Of a stretch of DNA of 64,000 nucleotides, positions 45,734 to 59,900 are shown piece after piece. Origin of the DNA: Climacium dendroides (taxonomy: Eukaryota; Streptophyta; Bryopsida; Hypnales; Climaciaceae); the NCBI GenBank assembly GCA_950106755.1, contig OX467084.1:34847213-34911212 (forward strand), in the 5' to 3' direction. Each line of letters starts with the position of its first letter. Position 1 is the stretch's first letter. A program made the translations under genes and the position numbers. The notes under the pieces were generated by a model. It was given only the letters and a program-made list of their open reading frames with translations. It made no database searches and was not told where the DNA came from.

Positions 45734-47948
45734 TTGCATTCAATTCAAGCATTACAATTTGTTGAATTTTTTTATTTTATTTTGGAGTTTCTTTTAGCCA
45801 CTATTCCCTATTGTTCAAGAACTCGCAATCTTGTTTAGGACTAAAATCTCATCTTATATGACATCCATCATAGGAAGTGGTAGATAAGTGATGTTGACAT
45901 CATTCTTTTGAGTGGAAGAGGGTGTATCCTAAATCCCGACCAAGTGTTTTAAAATAAAATTGTGATGGAAAAATATAGTATGAAAGAAATTCATACTAAG
46001 TGAAAATCCTAAGTGAGGGAATGGTGAAATTTAAACCCAGTTTCCAAATGAAGGTAGAAAGTCATAATATATCGAAGGGATTGTAATGTGTATTTTGAAA
46101 GATGGATGCCATTGAGGGGACTTGTCAATGCAGTCCATGATGTGTTTATGGTGAGCTTGGTGTAATCAACTCAAAATGCGGGTGTAGGGTGTAATACCTA
46201 TCAATGTAGAAGAATGTCATGAGGATTGGGTTTGTGGTGGAGGTAGCTAGTGTGACTCTAGGATGTAAAAGGACCATAGGACATAGTGCTAATTAATATT
46301 TGGATTTCATACTTTTTATAATTTTCATGAGTTCTTGTCTCTTTTTAATGAATTATGTTGATAGAGGGATTTTGTAATATTTCTATGAAAAATGCATTAA
46401 AATTGTATAATTATTAATAATATGTGACAAAAAAGCTACACCAACTAATGTTTTAATTTCATGATTTTTAAAATCAATTTCATATGTTTTTCATGAAGTA
46501 TTCTTTTTTTATGGTTCCTTTTCTTTTTCTTTGGCTATCAAATAGTAGGAACTAAATTTCTTGTAAATGGCACAACAACCCTAAACTATTTGAATAAGAT
46601 TAAGCCACAAGACATATGACCCTTGAGTCCTTATTTTGTGTTAAGAACAATACATCTATTCTAATTAATACATCTTTCCTATTGTATGCTTATATCTTTA
46701 AAGATCCTCTTTATAGGCATATCTCTATACAAAAAAATTTAGATTCTATATGTGTTGTTTGATGTCAGTTCCAAATTATATAGATGACAAAGGCTTTTTA
46801 TAGTTATGGAATTTTATTTGTTTCCTTTTTTGACACACTAGAAATTTATAATTTTATAAATTTATTATATGCATATTTTTTAATCTCTAAAATTTAGAAT
46901 ACTTAAAATAAATATGCATTTGGATTAATTTTGCAAAATAAGTACAAGTCCTAGATCAAAAATCAAATAAGTTGAACCACCCAAATCATGTGGGATTTTA
47001 AAATTAAATAGCATGCCATGTATATTGTCCTACACTCCCACCCATCCAATATAGATGAATATTTAATTTGGAAGGGCTCTCACTACCCAAGGCTTTGTAC
47101 TTAAACGTAATTACTACTTAATTGCCTTACCTTCTTCTAAGAGTTTCTCTTCTAATATAGTGAACTTAAAGTGGCTTCTCTTTGCTACTTTTTACTTGTC
47201 TTTCTATAACACAATTCATCTTTCTTGGAGCAATGTTTTAAGAAAACTCAAGCAATTGTAAACTTCAAACACAAATCTTGAGAATGACAAAGGTCTCTTT
47301 GGTTTGTAATATTAATAGAGACTTGCATTACTTCTTTCCTATAGATTTGTTTTGTGGATTGCCGAATTGGCATCAAGTGCAAACACCTTGTACATCCTCA
47401 CTGATTTTACATTAATTTGTATTGTGTTGGGATGGGCACAAGTGAGGAAAAAAAATTAGGTCTTGATATCTTAAATTGAATTTCTTGGAACAAGTTCTAT
47501 TACAAAAAATATGACCCTTTCTTGTCCTATAATTCTAATTTGCCATCAATGTCTTTTATATATTTGCTTTTGCAATAGGTTTTTTTTCATTTTTTTGGCA
47601 CATTTGGGCCAAAAATTTCAAAGAATGTTTTAGATAGCTTAATTTGGTTTATGTAAAGATGCATGACTTTGTATTAAAGGGATGTTTGAATCTTGCTAAA
47701 GTAGCTAGATGGGTCCACTATAGGCAAAATGGGAGCAAGCCTTTTGTGAACAAAATTATAATGGTGGTATACATTCAAGTTCTAAAATATACACCACTAA
47801 TAGGTTTTTGCCTACAATATGCTCGCTTCTCCTTCCTTCTTTTTTGCCTTACTTGCTTGCTTCTCCCATGAAGCTTGTGTTTGATGTCTCCCATTTTGCC
47901 AAAAGCTTTGTTGCATACTGATTTCTTGGCAACCTAATTGAGACATTC
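45734..47948. other. Upstream region of the LRRCC1-like gene, no gene seen
   Basis: AT-rich and without a convincing coding region. The promoter and leader of the next gene should lie in its last part, but unlike the other two genes there is no GC-rich island. An in-frame TGA at 47919 closes the frame upstream of the start codon. Confidence 0.55.
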
Positions 47949-50900
47949 ATGACAATGGCACTTCCACCATCAACCTCATTGCCTGCTGCATGGCCAATTT
48001 TGGATGTGCGTCGTTCTTCTCGCCACACAGGCACTCACAAATCTAACTTTGGTACTCATTTCCTTTCTTGCATTCCATTTGATTTTTTACGTTTTCATCA
48101 ACTATACTTGATCTCTTGTATGAACTCTCATCTTCATAATTTTATTGTTTCATGTGGTTTTCTTTGCAACTTTGAGAATTTAGAGCTCCCGCAAATCAAA
48201 TTATTCACTACGTAACTTTTCTTTCCATTGCAAATTTTGCAGTTACAATTATTTTTTTTCAATTCTACAATATTCAATCTCTCCTATTAGTTCCAAGCTT
48301 CTAGTCTTTGTAATATTGTTGATTTTTAGGGTTGCATGTGACTTTCTTGGCAACTTTGAAAATATTAGGGTTCCACATAGCTCAAGTTACTTGCTCTTAA
48401 ACTTTTTTTTTCAATTGTGAACTATGTAGTCACAAATTTCTTTCTTGATTCTTGAATGGGCGATTGCTTGTATTAGTTCTAGTCTTTGTAATCTTTATAG
48501 TGTTCCTGATTTTGTGGATTGTATGTGACTTTCTTGGTGACTTTGAGAATATAAAAGCTCCCATAATTCAAATAGCTCCCTTTAACATTGTAAGTTTAGT
48601 CACAATTATTTTCATAATTCTATATTGTTCAATCTCTCACATTTGTAGTTTTATTCATTTTTAGGGTTGCACAAGATCATTTTAGAGGCTCTAGGAGTCT
48701 TAGAGCTCTTACAATTCATAATGCGTGCTCTATAACTTTTCTTCCAATTGTAAATTTTGCAATTACAAATTTTCTTCCTCAAATAATATAAGAGATCAAT
48801 TTCTCAAGTACTACTAGAGAACAAACAATGTAAAATTGAAAGAAAATTAATCTATAGTATAAGTTTTAGTCTTCGTAATGTTGCTAATTTTTAGGGTGCA
48901 TGCGTCTTTCTTTGTAACTTTGAGAATTTTAGCACTCCCACAATTGAAGTTGCTTGTTCTATAATTTTTTTACAATTGCCAATATTACAGCTACAATTTT
49001 TTTGTCAATTCTACCTTGGAAAGGATTTTCTATTATTATCTTAGAAGGCAATTTTTGATGAAAATAGAAACATTTAGTGGAATTGCACTAACCCTAAACC
49101 ATGTACTAGTAGTAGTTAGTTAACAAAGAAAATTGTTTATGCATCTCATTTTTGGCAATTGAAAAATTATCAATAAAGTTGAAATAGCCTTTTGTTATGT
49201 GGTTGTAGTGTAGACAAGAACTTATAGATTTTAGGATTTCTTCTTCCATGCATAATGATTTGAAAGTCTAAGTAGTTATAGAGTGCTCTTTAGAGATCCT
49301 CTTATATCACCAAGCTGGCTTCAATTAAATTGACAATTTTTAGTTTGCCTTAAATGAGATGCATAAGCAAATTTTTTTCTTTGATAAAAATGATAATTGT
49401 AGATTAAAGGAAAATATTATGATACAAAATCATGGTCATTTTTTTCCCTAAAAATGATAATGAAGCTTTTTTTGAAGGCAATTCAATCAAAAAAGTAAAG
49501 ATTGTGATAAGGTTGGGACAAATATGACAATGTACGCATGCTCTCTTAGAATGTAATAAAAAAATCCAAATTAGGGATCTATAGGAACTAATCTTATTGA
49601 AATTTTATTTTAATAAGCACTTTGGTTAGGACTTCATGACCTTTAGTTTTATACCCTATACAACATTGGTTTTGCAAAGAAGGTCTTCAATCTCCACTAC
49701 TTTTGTCTAGCTCAATGTTCTTAGTGCTATTTTTTGGTTGATGCATAATGACTTATTTTTTGTTTTTCAGATGACGAGGTAAAAGACATCTATGCCTATG
49801 GAGCAGGTCTACACTCCATGAATGGGATTGTGGGGTTGTCTGATTTTACTCATTTACAGACTTTAAGCTTACATGGAAATCAAATTGAGAAAATTGATGG
49901 GCTTGAGGTGTTGCACCATCTTGTCACTCTCAATTTGTCGTCCAATAGGATCATATGGATGGAAGGCTTGTCCCAATTGACAAACCTCAAGGTTCTTAAT
50001 TTGTCCAACAATCACATCCAAGAGATCAATGGTTTGCAAGGGCTAGTGGCTCTCAAGACTCTCATTCTCTCTCACAATGAAATCAAACTCCTTGGTGGAT
50101 TATCTGCTTTGCAAGGACCATCGTAAGTTTCTTCTTTTTCTTATATTTAAAACAATGTTTCAATTAATATTAAATTAGTCCTAATCTAATTTAACAAATA
50201 GATTATATGTTATGTGTTGAGCCGTTTTGAGCACCTAGAGATGGAGAGGCCCCAAGTCTCCTTTTCTTAAGCAACAACCTAAATAGCTTGAGGAAATCTC
50301 CACTTCTTTCAGTGATCAAGTTAAAAAGACTTCCCCAAATTTCTAATATTGTGGAGATGTATCGTAAAACGCAACTTAGAGTTATAAAATATGATCCATG
50401 GTTAGATCAATTGCTACATTGACTAACATTTTTTAATAAAATTTGAAGCCAAAAATCGATTAATCTTTATAAAATTAAAATTTAACAATAAATATAATAT
50501 TTGTAATTTTTGCAATTTCTTTTTTTTAAGTTCAAAACTTTAAATTATAATTCTGATTTTTTTTAAAGATTTTTATTTTACTTATCTCTTGAATTTGTTT
50601 TTGAAAGATCATTATTTGGATTAAAATGTTGGTATTTGAAGTCAAATGTACTTATTTCCCTTGAAGTTTAGAATATTTTCATAAAGAAGTTGTAAAAATT
50701 TACACCATGTATATGTAATAGAACTAACACAAGAATCTACAAATATTTAGATGGACAAAATAACAAAGATTTTGTGTGCTCAAGGCATTTTTGCATTTAG
50801 TCATTGTTTGAAATTTGAAGTGCTCCAATCTTTTAGGGATTAAAAAAAACAAAGGTCCATGAGATTAATTCTTAGGGACCTCATTTTCATTCTAACCTTT

Positions 50901-53900
50901 GTTGGAGATTTGTTAATTTTTTTATTAGACCCTAAGTAGAAACGACCAACCTTATTGTAGATCCTAATTGTCTTGCTTTAAGCAGTTTGTAAGTTTTTAA
51001 AGGTCTCTCAAAGTACCCTAAACCCAATTTTTGAGAGTGTTCTCTAGCTCTTTGTAGTCACTAAAGCATAATAGGTCATTCTAACATTATGGTCATGAAT
51101 GTAGATATGCATTACAACATTTAGATTTACGTGACAACTTCGTCGAGTACTTGTGTGAACTATGGATATTGGGAGGTTGCTCTCACTTACAAGAGATTGT
51201 TTTTCAATGTGGTGGTTATTCTAACCCTATATGCAAAGCAAGTGCATACCGCTCAACTTTGCTCTCTCTTATTCCACACCTACAAAGTTTGGATGGTAGT
51301 CCTTATGTGGGTGAGGTCCCTATAGACATGCTCTTCGGTACAGTTCCTTCTTTATGGGCAATTCATCATTCTTACCCTGCACTCCAATACCCCATAGAAA
51401 ATCATTGTATGTCTTGCAATCCGTATACAAAATCAATTGACTATGAATCCCAAGATCAACTTCAAAAATCAAATAAGTATAGTGCTTCAAATCACAAATC
51501 TTCTCACCGAATATATAATGGTCGGCATTGTTTGCAAAAGATTCATGAATCAAGTAACTATAATCTCAATGAGGCCACTCAAGAAGATGAATTCTTTGAT
51601 CACAATTGTTCTAAGACGAACCATATCAAGTACTTCGAAGAAGGGTCAAAAGGCTCTACACATTCTAATGTTGAAAATCTAATTATCAACAATGGTGCAA
51701 TCAAAGGGGACTCTAATTTATCAGTTTGGAAGGAGAACAATGAATACAAGTCTGATTTTTATAGTAAAGATGTGGCTTGCAATGTTCATCCTAAGAATAA
51801 GGCAATTGACAATGAAGACCTCAACAATAGAGAAGCTTGTATTGACAACAATCGATATGTCCGATTTGTTGGAAAAAGTAATAAATCCACGATGGAATTG
51901 TCACAACTCCATTTGCTTGGAGACACCGTAAGTTTCAAAATTTTCATATTCAATTATTTAAAGAATTGATCTTCAATTTATATATGACAAATTTTCCATT
52001 TTGAAGTTCCTATAATGTGGTGGGAGCTCAAGTGCAAACCTTCTATTTTGAAATATCAAATTATGTTTTAATTAAATGTTGTTTCCATAAGAGGTTATTA
52101 CCAATGCAAACACCTTTTGGGGGAAGGACACAAGATCCATTTCATTGTTCATATTTCACAACAAAAAAATTTAATGCCAAATTTTGCATTTTAGACTAAT
52201 AGTCATATATATTACAAAGCCACAATAGTGACTTTCAATTGACTAGAGCTTTGTAAACTAGGAAAAGTATGGATCTAAGTTTTCAATCAAACAATTGAAT
52301 TTGTATCAATTTCATTAAATCTGCCATTTTAACAAATATGAAGTTTCAATCTCTAATTCCGATTAGTTATCAATATGAGCTTTTTTTTAATTATATAACC
52401 ATGTTTTGATATGCAAAACCAATACTATTTTTATGAATATAGTGACTATTTCAAATCTCATTGTGAATGCTTTGAAGAGCCTGTGGTGTTTGTATTATTT
52501 ATTTTCAAATTGTACCGGAACACCAGGACCAAAAAGCACAAACAACCACGGAATTGGCAACCCAAACAGATTCAACTTTCCAAGAGGTCTACTTTCCATT
52601 TCCATTTTACACCTCATTATATCATTTTTGATTACATAGAGCACGTTGTTTATTGTGGTGAGGTGTTACAATTATATACTATGTTATTGCTTATGCTCCA
52701 ACTATTGTATCCTTTTCAGGTTAACCCCATGCAACCCAACTTGAGTACAATTACTATTGTGATTGATGGAAACACTTCTTATACAGGAATTGAGAAGCAA
52801 AACGTCCTAGCAAATTTGGAACTTTCCAAGAAAGATAATGAACTGCTACACCTCACCAAAGAAAAGAAACTTTTAGAGGATGAATTTGTAGCATTCAAGA
52901 AATTGGTTGGTCATGAGAAGATACATAATGGGCATGTGGATGATGACCACAAGTCCATGGTCTTCAGAAGATTATTGATGAACCTTAAGGTGCCCACTCT
53001 AACTTTAATTTTTTTCAAATCTTCCAACTATGTGTCATTACTTTCTAATAGAGCAAAATCCTATGTGTGATTAGCTTGTTGAACTTCCCTAGATTTTTGG
53101 TAGCATTGTACTTTTTAGTAAGGACTTCCAACTCTTTGGCTTCTCGTAATTAATAAGAAGGCCTTCCAACAATCACAATGACCATGTGGTGGTCTCATTG
53201 TATCATGAGGAGATCTATATCTTATCACTAACCTTAGAATTACCTCCCCATGAATCATGGAAATTTTCTTTATATAATATCTAAAAGTTCTTGAAATGTT
53301 TTAATTAATTAAAACTACTATTACTCCATGTGCTATTTAAGATTATGATTAACATCAATTTCCTTAAACAAACTAAAATTCAAGACATTGGCACCTTAAA
53401 AATAGGTGATTAGAAACTTAAATTAGTATTGGTCCAATTTTTTAGAACTCTGAACAATTCAATGTCGCAATTTTTGCATTCCAAATCATACCAACATAAT
53501 GTAATGTGCTTTGATTGTATCTAGATTTAATTGGTTTCATATAGTAGTGTATTCTAATTGAATGATTGTTTTGAGCGAAAGTAAATGCATATGATGTGAT
53601 TGATGTAGGCTTGATTGTTTGAATTGTTGACAGCTTTTTTGTAGATTTAATGAATTGTAGTGGCATTGTAGGGGTGCAGATTGGAATTGCATAGTTTGAG
53701 AAAAATAGTAATGCAAAATGAAAAAGAGTTGATGACAGAAGCAAAACATATTGAATCCAATATCATAAAGAATATTGTATTAGATGATGCAATGAAGTTG
53801 TCTACTCTAAGCACTGAAATTTTGGCTTTGAAGGAGGCCTTGAATTCTGCATTGAATACTTGTCAGGTTTTAAATATTATCCCTATTACATGCTTCCTTG

Positions 53901-56900
53901 GCTTGGTTGTATTCTAGGTGGTTGGATATAGCAATGTATAGATTTTGGTGTAGAAAAAATGTTTGAGTAGCAAAACAATGCAATAACATAGAGGATACAA
54001 TTTATATCACAATAAGCATTCTAATATAAACAAGAGTGAACTTTGCAAGGTGTATGGAGATTTGGTCTTGGCACTTGTATCCAAAAATCTCTTTTTATCT
54101 CCATAATTATAAATTTTCTAGTGTAGTTTTCAAAGTGGGAGATTGTAGTCCACCATTAATGACAATAGACAATGCCATTTTTGTTCAGAGTTTAGTGGAC
54201 ATAATCTTTAAGTCAAGCCATACTTATGTCACTTGTTTTAGTATCATGTACATTAGAACATTTATTTTAAAGACTATTTTAAGACATCTTTATGTCACCA
54301 CTCTTGACTTACAGACTGTAAGTACATCATTGAATGATGCAAATCATCAAAAAGACAAAGCAAAGCGAATGCTAGTGTCATTAACAACAGCTTTGGATGA
54401 GCAACGCAATAAAGTCAAGATTGTTACAGAAATGATGGTATTATTTTGAATCTACAAAAAAAATGTGTGTATTTAGGGATTGACTACCAAGTCCATGCCA
54501 CCATCCATTGTTCCAAAATATGAAAGAGATGAGAATTTACTTGTAGATTTGTTTACATGAGGTTAAATACTTTTGAAGATCTACAAAAGATTGTCTTATA
54601 TTGTTCATGTGATTTTCAGGAGAACTGTACCCATGAAGAAAGAAGGAGTAGGAAAGAATGCACTCGCCTTCAATTGGAGTTGGATTTGGTGTATCAAGTG
54701 TTGAGAAAGTGCGAATCCTTCTAGTAGTCCAATTCCCTTCATATTCATACAATTTGTTGTCTACAATATTTTGAACTTGTTTTGAGGTTACTACTCTTTT
54801 TATCCTCTATTACCTATATTTTTAGTATATTATTTTCTATCAATCATTTTTGTTGGCAAGCTTTACATTGAATGCTCTCACTGTCATTGTGACGGATATT
54901 ACTAGAATTCCTTGGAAAGTAACCAAATTTCTACCTCATACACAACTATAGAAGGCGCCTTATATTTCTTAAAAAATAGTAGATTTTAGTGAAATTGATG
55001 CAACTTCAATGAGAACTTCAATAGCTTGTCTTAAACATTAGATTTAGATTGTTACAATTTGTTTTAAAATCTTGATTGATTTTTTATTGACAATTGGTTG
55101 TTGTAATTTTGGCATTGTAATATGATCATCTTATTGAATTTTACCAAAAAAAAGGAAAATAAGGATTGTGAGTCTAATTCTTTTACTCTTTCTAGCTTTT
55201 AATAATTTTTTTTATCTAAACATGTAACCAAGATTTTAGATTGAGTTGTAAATTAAAAAATTTGCATTCTCTTGTAAAGGTTGGATTTGCAAACTCCCAA
55301 GTGAATTTTAGTGAAACATGACTTTAGGAACAAGGACCATGAAACTAAAGACCTACTTGGGGTGCAATCAACCCATTGGCATGCTCAAGGTTGGGAAGAG
55401 GCTGAGAAATTATGGCGGCAATGGGTAGATGAGTTTCATCGACGACTTGTGGTTACCCAAACCTTGATTTTTCAAGTCCTTCAAGGTGTGCCAACCTATT
55501 ATAAATTAGAGGTGGACTATGGGTTTTTTTTACAAATTATTGAAGAATAAAAAAAAATTAGAATGATGTTTTCTTGATTAGGCTACATGGTCTCTATAAA
55601 CCCATCACAAAGTTTAAGCCCTACAGTTTGGCAACAGTTATCGTGCGGTTATTGTTGTTTCATGGGTTCACACGTTAATTGCATTGTCATTGCATCATTA
55701 TGGTGCATTGCTTTGTATTGTTACAATGCATTACTTGTAACAGCATCGTAACAATGCAAAGCAATGCACCATAATGATGTGATAACAATGCGATTAACGT
55801 GTGAACCCATGAAACAACGATAACTGCATGATAATTGTTGCCAAACCATAGGGTCTAAACTTTGTGATGCCCATATGTCATTTTAAGGTCAAATGAGCTA
55901 CACCCATGATTGCAAAAAATCTCACTTGTAGCTATGATTGTATGTTACGTTTTTTTGGTCACAACTCACAAATAGGCATATTGAGCTTGAACAAAAGAGA
56001 AGTTCAAGCATGATAATTGAATCACTATATTCATAGAAGTTGAAAGTTTAATTGGCAAATAGTATACATCTATGCTCTAATTTTGATGTTTTAGAATTGT
56101 TCATTTTGTTCAATCTATAGTAAGCATCTATTTGTTATCTAGATTTATTGCAACAAGCATTTGGGCAAGCATTTGATTTCAACTAACCCAATTGTATTAA
56201 AAACATCATTATTGTTAAAATTGGCGGAATTTCATGACTTTGTCACTTTTCATCATGGTTGTCATACTGGACAAGTTACTATTCATTTCTTGTCTTGTAG
56301 GACGAGTTACTATTCATCAAATGTACCTCTCAAGTACATTTGATGAATAGTAACTCGTTCTACAAGACAAGAAATGAATAGTAACTTGTCCAGTATGACA
56401 ACCATGCTTTTCATTACACATAGCATAAAATCTATATGAATTCTAGTTTTAGAGCTTTGTGTAAATGACATTGACAATTTAAAAGAACATTTCAAATAGT
56501 CAAATTGTCCAAATGTAGAAGGCTCTAAAAACTATAATTAGTCAAGATCTAAGGTTTCCAATGGGGGATTGAAACAAAGCTAATGACGTTGAAATTCATC
56601 ATTGAATAAAATGTGGTTATTTTTTATGAACTCATAGAGAATACAAAGGCTTTATTTGGTGTTGGCGAGTTACGGGATATGATGATTGAGAAAATGTTAG
56701 AAGTGAAAAATGTATTGAAAGTTGTCATTGAAAAGGTCACATCTTCCACTCAACTCATTTGATTTTGAATTGACCTTATAGTGAATATTAGTTTTTATCT
56801 AAGGAATCCATTCTAGATGTTTAAGACATTGATTGTATAAGATTTTATTGTTTATATTAAACTAAAATCAATATTTATGTTATTCTATGTATAAGACCTT

Positions 56901-59900
56901 AGTTATTCAATTGATTCTTCTAAAAAATAGTCATGGCCTCACTCATATTATATTTGATTATCTTCATGCAGGAGAGGGGAGCTAATGAAATTATTTCAGA
57001 ATTGTCTTTCATAGTTTCTGCTCAGGTGGTCACTTTCCCATGTATTTGGACTTCATTGTATTCTATTTTTGTTTTCATATCTTATATAGGTAATGATGTT
57101 ACTGACTAGAATATACCTCAATTGCCACATTTTAATTTTTGTGCATGCAATTTCAGAAAAAGAGGTCAGAATGGATGCAAATTGAACTCAACAATCTTGT
57201 TGCTAGCAAAAAAGTAAGATGTTTGTCCAAGATTCTACAACTACTAGTGCATTATTGAGTTTTTAAAATTGAAAAAATTCACTTTGAGAATTCATAAATA
57301 GTAAGTCAAATTTTTTGTTGCATGTATAAAGCATTATTTAACTAACATAGTCTTATCATTAGTGTAGTGTCATTTTCATCCAAAAGAGTTGCCAAAAGAC
57401 ATAATTATGTACTATTAACATATATCTTTACATGAATCCAATTGCAGGTGTAATTCCTAATTATTCAATAGATATAAACACTTTGTTCCAAGATTGTCAT
57501 CAAGGAAACATGGCATTTTTTTAGCTAAAGAGATATGCTTCAATAGATCTTCAAGAATCCAAAGTGGTAGCTAAATTTTAAATTGGATCTTCAAATGGCT
57601 TTATGAATTGTGTTTCTTAATTTGTAGAATTTTAGATTTCCTCTTGTATTTAATAGTTATACTTTCAATCTCTCTACTCATCTTGCATATGTCAACATTT
57701 TTTTATAGGTTGTTCATGAAGAAGTTGGACACCTTCAAGTGGAAATAGTTCAGTTGCAGGAGAAGAACAAAGCAATAGAAGAAAAAGCAATGGAAGTTGA
57801 GGCCCTAAGACAAGAACTTGCAAATGTGACAAATTCCAGAGAGAGAGAACGTCAAGTTGTAGAAGCACAAGCTAGTGCCCGGTTTTCATCTCTTCTACTT
57901 GAAAATGAGAAATTGGCTACAAGAGCTTGTTCTTTGACTCACAAGATCCAAGAGACTGAAGACATTATTATGGTACTATCCTTGAACTGAAACTCTGAAA
58001 GTGATACAACAAAAGAATGGAAAGTACATCTATGATCACATGGCTTGACTAGAAAAAGTTGAATAATTTGGTAGAATTGTATGTTGATAGCAGTATTCCA
58101 TAAATTCTTAGGGGTGAACAAATATCTAAATCATAGTGGGAAGTAGAGAAACTATTGGAGTATTGTTTTCGTTCCTATTGTCTATCGATGCTTCTATTTA
58201 TTGAAAGGGTGAATTGGATACATTTGCAAAGGAATTTTTATTTCAATTTTGTACAAGACAAATGTAGGATAACATGTGGTCTTGAGTAGGGTGACAAAGC
58301 TATTTACATTCATTAATATATGTGACAATATCAACTTGCATTGAAATCTTAGGAGGTGAATTTTGGCAATTTCATCCATTCAAAATGGGGATTATTTTGC
58401 CAAAAAAGTTGATATCTTTTTGCAATATTGTATTAAAATATTGCCAACAAATAAATCTATATATTTGGATGTAGGCAAAGACTAAAGTTTGTAAGAGTCA
58501 GGAGGACATTATTGAACAATTGAAAGAAGAGCTAATGGAGGCTCAAAACACAAATCATGTATCGAATGCGAATATTAAAGCCCTCGAAGCTGATTTGCTT
58601 CAACGTTTGCAGTATGAAGTGGAACAGGTTAGTGACCCCAAACCAAGGAATTTTATTTTCAACTTCTTAAGGGAGTGTAACTTGCAATCTTGGTTGGAGT
58701 AATGAAACTATTTATGATATGCAAATGATGGACAAGATTGTCTTGTCAACACCGCAACACCTCATGTATTATACAAACTATAAGCCCGTGTTCATTTAAT
58801 AAATAGATTCCTAAAAATCCTACAATACAGACATGAACCAAAACGTGTCCAATAAGACAACTTTAATTATTTACAGATGAAATAATTTTTTTAAATCTAA
58901 ATTTATGCACATTCATCCAAAATGTGGAAATATCATCCTATTTCTAAATTTAGTGATTCTTGGTGATGCTATCCATCCAAATTTACGAAAATATTTCAAT
59001 TGTTTATGCAAAATTCCCACTCCGCAAAAACTTGCCACACTTAAACCTTACGAAAACCTTTAGTGTACCTATTTCATTACATTGTCTTAATGAAAATATA
59101 TTCATGTCCATTAAATTTTTTGCAGAAATACGAATTACGTAATGAGCTGACTCTGCAAGAAACCATTATTTCAAAGATGGATGAAGAACTCAAGGTCTGC
59201 AAAGCTGCAAAATATGGAGCCGAGCAAGCTTGCAAATCTCTTCAAGAAAAAATTCACAATGTGGATTTGATGCTAAGGTGAGTTGCAATCGTCGGTACTT
59301 ACATAACTTATGTAAATAAAAAATTGAGACATCTTAGCATTGTATACAAAATTCACTTCACAACCTTTAAGATGGATAAGGTACCTACACTTAATTTCAA
59401 CCACTTTCTAAAATGGCCCATTCTCAATTCTTGCCAAAAATATACTCACACTATTCATGAGAGTGTATGGTTGGTTTTGAAAACATCTATTTTCAGCACT
59501 TCGGAAATTTTTTAGATTATTCATATGGTATCAAAAGAAATGCATTTTAAGAGAATCCAGAATCCCCTTTTGACTACTAGCAAGGCCCTACAAAAAGCTT
59601 TTCAATATAATAATGGAAATCATATTGAATTGCTTATTTTGTGTGATTTTAGGTGTAGTTATGTACCTTACTCTCCAAATTGCTACATTTTGCTACTTTT
59701 ATTTATTTACTATTATTAGATTGTTTAAGTTTTCATATTTTCTTATTGGAAAACAAAATGAGGTTCCAACGTACCAAGGAATGTGACATTTGGATATTGT
59801 ATGTAAAAGTTATGAAGGGTCAAAAGTTTCTTTTTGTAGATGTTATAAAATCAGTTTTTCAACATACACACATATTGAATTTGGAGATGTATAAAGAGTG

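Noticed and set aside
51131..51931. Alternative-frame open stretches overlapping exon 3 of the LRRCC1-like gene
   Set aside because: They are shadows. The LRR cap with NPIC and LQSLDG is in the chosen frame, and its junction phases agree on both sides.
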